A stretch of 64,000 bases of DNA from assembly GCA_910890315.1 (NCBI GenBank), contig CAJVGD010000001.1:496001-560000 (forward strand). The letters are read 5' to 3'. Every line of letters starts with the position of its first letter. Positions within the stretch are counted from its first letter, which is position 1. The translations under genes and the position numbers were made by a program. Below, one piece after another: positions 56,801 through 64,000 of the stretch. This DNA is from Serendipita indica DSM 11827 (taxonomy: Eukaryota > Basidiomycota > Agaricomycetes > Sebacinales > Serendipitaceae). The notes under the pieces were generated by a model that worked only from the letters and a program-made list of their open reading frames with translations, was not told where the DNA came from and made no database searches.

Positions 56801-57330
56801 ACATCTCGATCGTCAAGTTTGGCGAAAGCGTTCAGGTTTTACATGGATTCGATGACGGGCCTTTCAACGATGCCGCTGGTGCCAGGGTAATGAACAGCTT
56901 TACGTTCAGTCAAACTTCGACAGACGTTCTGGCTCTCGTTGAGACAAGCATATCAGTTCTACAAGAGGCGAGAGAGCGGCGCGGAAATGGGTCAAGCGGT
57001 GCAGCGAATCTATGGCAATTGGAGATCATCATCTCGGATGGGATCTGCTCGAATCACGACGAGCTGCGCGCTGTCATCCGACGTGCACGCGAGCAGCGTA
57101 TCCTCGTCGTATTCATTGTCGTCGACGCACTCGCTCGCACCCAAGGCGGGGGTGGCAAGGTGGAGAATTCCATTTTATTCATGAAGCAAGTTCGTGATGA
57201 CCTGACGATCGAACGGTACCTCGATACGTTCCCGTTCGAGTACTATGTTGTCTTGCGGGATGTCAACGCTCTTCCCGACGTCCTGTCCGCGACACTGAAG
57301 CAATTTTTTGAGCATATAGCAGAGGAATAG
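41896..57330 (+). CDS. MDN1: Midasin, AAA+ ribosome-assembly ATPase
   Basis: About 4,800 residues, the largest gene here. Dynein-like AAA+ machine that removes assembly factors (Rsa4, Ytm1) from pre-60S particles in nucleolus and nucleoplasm. Six AAA modules show Walker A motifs in order: GSSSSGKST near 42.91 kb, GETGTGKTT 44.0, GPTSSGKTS 45.4, GDTGSGKTS 46.27, GSPGVGKTS 47.52 and GGPGSGKTT 48.45. A long helical linker follows, then an Asp/Glu-rich segment (about 54.9-55.8 kb) and the C-terminal MIDAS domain (LALDDSRSMSES at 56.7 kb, FGESVQVLHGF). An intron with GTATGC near 55.78 kb gives DQ-QPEGN in frame. In the acidic segment near 55312 one base seems to be missing (EEVP to VGEEDEE). Confidence 0.95.
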
Positions 57331-57387
57331 GTTTCTAATAAAAATGTGTATCGATGCTATGTATTCTATAGTATGTTCCATTGTCTG

Positions 57388-58359
57388 TCATTTGCGACGG
57401 GCGAAAACATGAATATGCGCAAGACCGGGCACACTCTGCAACCTCTGCAAGCCATTAGCGGTGCAGGTAGCATCTTGATGGAGAAAGACCCACCGGAGGG
57501 TTTACAAACCATGCGCACTCCCAATTGTCTTCAGGCCAATTTATCTTGACGTATTTATCAAACTCTGAACAGGCCTCCAGTAAATGCGTCGCTTGCATCT
57601 CCGAAAGCGGTTGGCGGGGTTCGACGCCTTCTGGTGGTATGGGTGCTTCTTGATTGCTGTTTCCTGTGAAGCCCCAGAGGCCCTCGTGTTTGACAATGTC
57701 TTGGATCGAGATTGGAATATTAGCGGGTGAGATGGCAGGTACGCGTGACCAGATTACAAAGTGTGATACATCCAATGGAACTGTGTATCAGGCGTTGTAA
57801 GATTAAAGTGATTGGTTGGAGCAAATAGGCACACCGGAGTATGGCCAATCGTTCGGGATGACCTTGATGTATCCTTCAGGAAGATCCGCGCGAAAGACGA
57901 GTGGGTTTGGAGTCGCAGAAGCCGAGTTGGTCGCACTCGCAAATGTCGGCTTTGGCTTGACATCTTCCGCCCAGCCGAGACGAACTCGGACGAGGTAATC
58001 CACTAAAAAAACGCATTGGCATATAGACCTGATGAGTAGTTCATAGACTGAGATGGAGAGCGCACTACCGAGGGTTCCGTACTCCTCCTTGACGGCAGCA
58101 CACCACGTATTGTACCGTGTTTGCAAATCTGGATGTCGCTTCAGAAGCCCCAAGTCGCTATTCGCCGGCGTGGTGTGCTCAGAATTCTGTACATCTGCGT
58201 CGCGAAAGAAGCGCACCCCGATTCGATGAAGCCTTTGAGCTGAGGAAATGTGTACAATGGTGGGTACAGTGTCCTGAGCTCTTCGTTGGTCGCCGGACCG
58301 GGCACGTCTTTCATTCGCATCTCGCAAGTCGAAATGGCTGAAGTCCAAGTTGCAGGCAT
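57388..58359 (-). CDS. DUF3605 family protein
   Basis: Fungal protein of unknown role. Landmarks of the family: NEELRTLYPPLYTFPQLKGF, then DLGLLKRHPDLQTRYNTWCA and VKEEYGTLG, VDYLVRVRLGW, YIKVIPNDWPYS, VPLDVSHFVIWSRVP and the end LAHIHVFARRK. An intron (GTGGGT..GCAG) after WFVNPP is needed to reach that end; without it the frame stops early at 57455. A 73-nt intron follows KGFIESG. Stop lies 57 bp from the MDN1 stop. Confidence 0.8.
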
Positions 58360-58441
58360 TGCAATGGGCCGACCGACACGCGGTTTGCATGAGTCTATAA
58401 ATCTAACATCTCAATTACGATCAAGATGAATATCGAAACGT

Positions 58442-60163
58442 CTAACAATCCCATCCCCAAATGAACTCTCCATCTTCTGGTGGCGACGATTGGTAGTCAG
58501 GTGGACACAATCCAAACCCAAAGAGCTCGTGCATCGCCAATTCCACTACTCCACGTGACGCCAACGTCTGCGTCTCCATTGTCGAAATGAACGACTCGAA
58601 TCCGTTTACATAATACAGATTCTTGTCAAGCTTCATTGGATTGTATCGCGTCGTGGGTGGCAGTCTCGGATATGCGTCCCACTGTAGCAGTCTCCAGTCA
58701 GTGCCTTGCTTTAGGAAAGGAAGGATACTGACCTCTTTTCTGTGCACCCATCCCACATGTCCAAATACGTCGTGCAACCACTCATCACTCAAGGGCTGCA
58801 TAGAGAATATCTTGACATTCCACTCGTCCCGATCTTCCGCCACTTTGCCATGATAGCTGAGCGAATTGAATTCGGGTGGTGTACGGCCAGCTCGTATCCC
58901 TTGTGCAGTTGTGAGAACCATGGTAGGCACTGCTTCATCTTTCAAATGGAAGTATTTGCCCTTCGGTTGTGGTGATTTTGTGGTGAGAAGTGTCACGTGT
59001 AAATGAGTGTACGCTGTTGGTGCAACTGGAGCGACAGAGCTCGGTAGATCAATCTCAAGCGTGTCGTACGGCGCAGCTATAATGACCGCGTCGTATTTCT
59101 CGATCATGGTCGTTGGTCCCGACGGTGTGTCTTTGATCGCAATGAGCGTCCATTTATCGTCATCTCCGCGTTGGAGAGACTTGACCTTGGTCTTTAGGTG
59201 TACATTGGCCTCGGAGAATTTGAGCATGTTGGCGAAAACTTGGTAGTTTCCGCCTTTAATAGATTTGGCACCGTTTGGGGCCATGGAAACTAGCCCCTCG
59301 AGCGCGTGTATGTCATCTAGATTAGACGCATAGTTGACACGCGTGGCACTCTCGACGACCTCGAATGCGAATGCCTCGCCAATCCCTTGGTTTGCGAGAT
59401 AGGTCGCCGTGTCCACTTCAGTCAGAGAGGTAAAATTGAGGGCAGACGAGACGGCCTCGACGCTATTCCAGGAAGTGATGGTTGTATAGAGCGAGAGATA
59501 GGTGTTGACCATTTGCTTGACGAGCGCATTCACGGTCATGGGGGATCGATAGCCGTATCGCCAGAGTAGCCGGATGTTCTCCCAAATTTTGCCAAAGAAA
59601 CCCTTGTTGCCTGTCTGCGGCATAATGAGCACACAAGCAAAAGGTTAGTCGGAAGACGGAAGACGCACGGTGACCAAGAATTGCGACCCGTCCCAGATTC
59701 CGACCAGCTCATTGTCTTCACCAAATTCAATCGTCTCTAAATCATATTGGAGGGCAGCGCGGACCATATTCTTGTTCGCGTCGACGAATATGGATGCCCC
59801 CAGTTCTACCGGTGCTAAGGCCGTGTCATTGTATGGGTAGACGACCGTACTCCCTACCCACGCGTTAGATTCGTCTAATGACCATCTCTAGGACTTACTG
59901 CCGCCAACATAATCCGCGCGTTCGAACACGTCGACTCCAACAACCTTTTGTGATCGTCCTGTGGCGAATCCAATCCAATTTGCCGCCGAAGAACCTGCTG
60001 CTCCCGCTCCGATAATTGCAATACGTGGGTTGCTTGGTACAAGGACGCCTGGACCTTCAGGTTGCATAACGTATTGGTCTGCAGCGACACCTTTGCTTCC
60101 AAACAGAGAGCTCCAGCTCAATGCAAGAGCAAGTGTAGGATATGGGAGCAGTCGTAAGATCAT
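58442..60163 (-). CDS. Prenylcysteine oxidase (FAD, PCYOX1-like)
   Basis: Lysosomal/vacuolar-type flavoenzyme that cleaves prenylcysteines from degraded prenylated proteins to free cysteine, an aldehyde and H2O2. N-terminal signal segment (MILRLLPYPTLALALSWSSL), then the FAD motif RIAIIGAGAAGSSAANWI and FERADYVGGSSTVVYPYND. The body matches PCYOX proteins: LGASIFVDANKNMVRAA, WDGSQFLVTT, SIKGGNYQVFANMLK, YDAVIIAAPYD, YYVNGFESFISTMETQTLAS and the terminal WGWDC. Three or four introns cluster in the 5' half; the last exon spans 58442-59632 nearly unbroken. Confidence 0.88.
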
Positions 60164-60559
60164 TTTTGACTTGGGCCGGTCGCGTCTGGGTCCAGAGTCA
60201 AGTAAGCGCCCAAAACTTCAAAGTTGGCCGCGACTTCTGCAGGTCCCCAAAAGGTCTGTAACTCTTTGGCTTCTTTGGTGCTCAGAGGGTATCAGAAAGA
60301 CGCGCAGAACAACTATTGGGCTCAATTAAGCCGGAGCTCGTCTGTTTGGGTCCCGCTTTCAGTGAGGATCTGTAGATTTGAGCTTGACTATGTAACCCGT
60401 ACATTAATCGTGGGGAACAGGTTGTTTTCTACTAATTTCTAATACACCTTTGACAATCGTAAACTGCCTTTTTGTGGTTCAGGTCAATTCAGGATCCTCC
60501 AAAGCGACTCGCCAGAAAGACTAGAAATAGCGAATCGTACGAGTTTTTACTAACCTCCG
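60164..60559. promoter_or_regulatory. Divergent intergenic region (prenylcysteine oxidase / F-box)
   Basis: About 396 bp between divergent starts; no motif or repeat recognised. Confidence 0.4.
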
Positions 60560-62129
60560 ATGACCTTTGCTCGGATGTCCGAGTCGTTGGTGATACTTAG
60601 TCAGTTTGACCCGCGCAGACTTGAGCTCCTTCCACGACCAATGCTGCTCAATATCCCAACAGAAATACAAGAGGTAATCATCCTCGACGCTGCAATCGTC
60701 TCTCCAGCGTCCATTGCCTCCCTTTCGGCCACCTGCAGCCTTCTTCGCACGCTCATCAACATTCCTCTCGATGGGCATCTCTGGCGGTCCATATTCCTCG
60801 CATTTTTTGATGACCCACGTCAGGCTCTTTCACTAGAATCAAATACACCGGTCGACAAGGTCGTATTCAACTGGCAGCGCGAAGCTCAGCGTCGGTTCCG
60901 GGCCAAGTTTCGACTCGAACAGTCGCACACTGCAGAAATCGAGGAATTTGAAGACATTGTAGACGAAGACGCGGTCAATGCGTTGATGGAGACCGCTATC
61001 AACGCTCTACCTGGCCAGGCTTTGAACGTCTCGTCAAAGAACGAGACATATGTCACCGAGTGCATGCGCGGTGTCATACTTTCGCCGCCTACAACACAGT
61101 CGAGTGCAAAGCTACGCGTTCTCGCCGCTTTAGTGGACGCGAGGACGTCGGCATCATTACCTATTCTCCCACTCGCCAGCGCAAGTTCGCGGCTTCCCTC
61201 GCGGGCATACGTTTATAATATGCGCAACTATAATGAACGCAACAAATGGGGTCCATGGCTTCCATTCAAAGACGGCAGCAAGGATGGAGAGATCAACTAT
61301 ATCCACCTATGGCACATTATCGACGTACTGCGGCATAACGCACACGAGAGGAACAATTGCGATCTTCCAATCGATGGAATTGGCGGACTCAGAGCGCTCA
61401 GTATGCCTAAACAAGATCTCCATGTGGAGAAAGAGGAAGACACGGCTAAGACGAAGTATAACGACTGGGCCGGTGTAGAGGGTGTCTGGATGCGCACCGT
61501 ATCTTTCATGGACTACCGTGATTTACATGCGTACAACGTAAGTGTGTCTATGTACTTTTCAATCAGACACTTATCTCTGCCCAAGTGGTCGAATTTCGAT
61601 ACTGAAGGAGGAGAAGGACAACTTTCTACTGCAGTCTTTGAGCACGAGAATTTTGCAGAAGCTTTTCGTGTTATACGCGCCTATTTTACCGTCGTCAAGT
61701 TGAAGAAACCGGTCCACCGGGATACCCACATCGACCAACGATTCATTTCGTGGGTGACACCGCGATCCCGAATTACCCGCATGACGTTAGCATGCATCGT
61801 ATTACCGAGGGCACGGTCAGCATGACCGAGGCAGGTCAAGTTCGATGGAGCTTTGTGAGTTTTAGTTCCTAACATCCAAATTCATACGTTGGATATTAAT
61901 GGTCGAAACGCAGAATACGAGGGTCGGTGGACACGAATGGTCATCCGAAGGCGTGCAACTCGGCCGCGTCCAAAGCCGTGCGGGTGTCGTTGGAATCTGG
62001 AGCTCTGCAGATCACGAGGAACATGATCCCGCCGGTCCTTTCTGGCTATGGAAATGCGGTGAGAGTACGAAGCGACCAAGCAAGTTCCCAGGACCATTTC
62101 ATTATCTCATCATCCACCACGACCAATGA
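60560..62129 (+). CDS. Fungal F-box protein
   Basis: Likely substrate adaptor of an SCF ubiquitin ligase. The F-box reads LLNIPTEIQEVIILDAAIVS, then PASIASLSATCSLLRTLI and LWRSIFLAFFDDP. The C-terminal domain is the one found in many basidiomycete F-box proteins: WGPWLPFKDGSKDGEINYIH, VEGVWMRTVSFMDYRDLHAY, FEHENFAEAFRVIRAYFTVV, RPTIHFVGDTAI, GTVSMTEAGQVRWSF and GVQLGRVQSRAGVVGIWSSA. Introns follow HAYN (GTAAGT) and RWSF (GTGAGT). Near 61698 the frame changes by one base between FTVV and VEETGPPGYP without room for an intron, another apparent missing base. Confidence 0.85.
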
Positions 62130-62197
62130 ACCTTGAATGTCGCTCGATGAGGAGAAGATGTGTGTGTATGTAATAGATCATTAACGATACAATTTGA

Positions 62198-64000
62198 CTA
62201 CTTGTCACGTCCCTCTGGTGGTCTTTCCGACCACTTGGGTCGAGGTACTAACGGTCGATAAGTATAGTCGCGCTTCCCCTCGAAGTCTAAGACTTTATCC
62301 CAGCCAAAATCTTCTCGTCGGGGTTTCCACCATGGCACATCCGCATCGGTCATATCAACTTCCTCGTTTCTGCCATTGGGTCTTCCAAGGTCGAGTCCGT
62401 ACTTCTCGACATCGCTAAATTTAATCTGGTAGAGATTTTCCAAACGTCGTTCTTCACGCCATTTGAGCTTCTCGAGCCAAGCCGGATCGATCGTATTCCA
62501 GCGAGCACGTAGTGCTCTGCGTTGTTTGCGTCTTTGGATGACAGCTTGGGACATCTTTCGGTCAAACTCCTGTTTCATATCATTCCCCGACTCGGAGGTT
62601 TTGTCGAGAGACGTATACGAGTGCTGGTTCCGACGGAAGCGAACCTCTAGACCTGCGCCCGGGTGGTGAGGCAAGTGTGGGATTCGATATCGCAGGAGAG
62701 TAGCTGCATCGAGTAGAGGCAAGATGTCGCAAACTTCTTCATCGAAAGGGTCTGCGGAGGAGTCGTTTGCGGGTTGGTAGAGCACATATCCCTCTGCCAG
62801 ATCGTCCGAGGCTTCTCCCAGCTCCATGTGAATCGGAGCACTGGTCAATGACGTCGAGGGGTCGTGTACCCAGTGTATTGGGATTGACCCAGGTACATTG
62901 TCACCAAGTTTGACCACCTCTGGCCGTGTGGGATGGACTACGGATGGAAGCATGTCCAGGCTACTCTTAGTATCGATTTGGTCTGGAAAAAGATGAAAAA
63001 ATGCTGGACTGAAGCTGTGTTGGCCAAGGACGATCTCGGCGCGATACATCTGTCGCCGTCTGTGTGATCGGTAGTCGTTCTCTGGTGGAAGTAGATAGGT
63101 GGAGCCGAATGATGCACTGAGAACTTCGCTATCGCTGTGCCTGCCTACAGGTCCTTGGATTTTGGATTGGCTCGGTCCTGTCGAAAACTGGCGACCAGAG
63201 GACGGGCTAGATGGTGGCCTGGTTCGGGCTAGTGAAGGGGAAGGGGAAGAAGAGCCAACTGGTTTCTTGTAAGGTTCCAGGGACCTCCTGTGTACAGAAT
63301 CAAGAGGAGATTTAGGCTTGGTGGCGGAAGTCTTTGAAGGGGTCAAAGGGCGGGAATGTCGATCCATTGATCTGCTCTTTTGCTTGATATTATAGAGTAG
63401 ATCTCTGATGACTTTGAGTAAGTCCGGCCAAGGTGTTCGGTATGCCTCCAACTGCGCAAACACTACGTAGGAGTGCCCTATCAAGCTGAGTCGAATACTC
63501 ACTACACAAAGGGTGTACAGTACCTGGTAGAAGCCATTTTTCTTCTCCAATATCTTTCTCTGCAAACGAGATGCCCGATCCAGTTTCATTCGGCTGGGCT
63601 CCTCGGGTAATAATGAGCTTAATAGCCTCACGGATTCTCCGCGCAATCTTCCTCCGTATCACCGCATCCTTGTGGACAGCGCTCTTGGAACACACGATCA
63701 AGAACGAAGCGTACACCGCCCTGGGGTTGTCTTGCTTCATCCTATATCGAATCTTGTTAACTTGTGTGCCGTGGAGCGTATATCCACGAGGGGTCCAAGG
63801 CTCAGAATCGTTGAAAGGCGGCATCTGTTCGGGTATAACGTGCGCGAGGACTGCATGCGGAATTGCTGTTGCGCGTAAGAATGAAGAGGTGTAGTTTGGA
63901 CATTTCCGGAGAGGATGAGACTCTCTGGCGAGTGGATGAGATGTATCTAGAGGTCCGCTGAAACTAGGTGCGTGAAAGAATAAGTGGCCCACAGAGGCAG
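62198..64000 (-). CDS. Protein with RNase P protein (RnpA)-like domain and unknown C-terminal region; 5' end probably outside window
   Basis: The N-terminal 120 residues resemble bacterial RNase P protein: WTPRGYTLHGTQVNKIRY, RAVYASFLIVCSKSAVHKDA, VIRRKIARRIREAIKLI (like the VvRNRxKRRlREa helix) and, after the intron removed as G-GTACTG..GATAG, GHSYVVFAQLEAYRTPWPDL. A presequence-like start (SSFLRATAIPHAVLAHVIPE) suggests mitochondria. The frame stays open to the window edge with no ATG before 63824, so the start may lie outside. It continues without a stop into a Ser/Pro-rich linker (with GRQFSTGPS) and a basic C-terminus (RWNTIDPAWLEKLKWREERR). Domain similarity is by eye; the fusion could also be two genes. 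Confidence 0.65.

Overview
The window is nuclear DNA of a filamentous basidiomycete, most likely an Agaricomycete. The evidence is very many 43-60 nt introns with short GTRNGY donors, intergenic gaps often under 100 bp, and basidiomycete-type gene families (fungal TKL-like kinase with a four-helix N-terminus, fungal F-box protein, DUF3605, Tda3-like oxidoreductase). Placement below class is a guess. I saw no transposon, virus-like element, tRNA, rRNA or CRISPR array.

Layout. 0-5.9 kb: 5' part of an M1 aminopeptidase, a bestrophin-like channel gene with extremely short exons, head-to-head with a CstF-64/Rna15 gene, then the RAD1 checkpoint clamp gene. 5.9-8.2 kb: a mitochondrial cluster made of PDX1 (E3-binding protein), MZM1 (complex III assembly) and a mitochondrial release-factor-like gene whose 5' end overlaps MZM1 out of frame. 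8.2-17 kb: an unknown gene, a secreted endopolygalacturonase (GH28), aspartate aminotransferase, an FAD oxidoreductase and a C2H2 regulator. 17.4-28 kb: TRAX, an MLKL-like pseudokinase, an ING/PHD protein, CDC73, choline kinase and an SGF11-like SAGA protein. 28.5-41.8 kb: a monocarboxylate-type transporter, a large Ecl1-motif protein, BZZ1 (F-BAR/C1/SH3), RPN13 and two unknown genes. 41.9-57.3 kb: the giant AAA+ ribosome-assembly gene MDN1. 57.4-64 kb: a DUF3605 protein, prenylcysteine oxidase, an F-box protein and a protein with an RNase P protein (RnpA)-like domain.

Most genes are housekeeping: chromatin and transcription (CstF-64, ING, CDC73, SGF11), mitochondrion (PDX1, MZM1, release factor), ribosome and proteasome (MDN1, RPN13). 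The accessory genes are the GH28 enzyme, the transporter and the pseudokinase. The points most worth a second look are (1) apparent 6-, 2- and 1-nt exons in the bestrophin gene, (2) the MZM1/release-factor dual-coding overlap, (3) a four-helix-bundle plus dead-kinase protein with the architecture of MLKL, and (4) an RnpA-like domain in a fungal protein. Four genes carry what look like single missing bases; these may be assembly errors.
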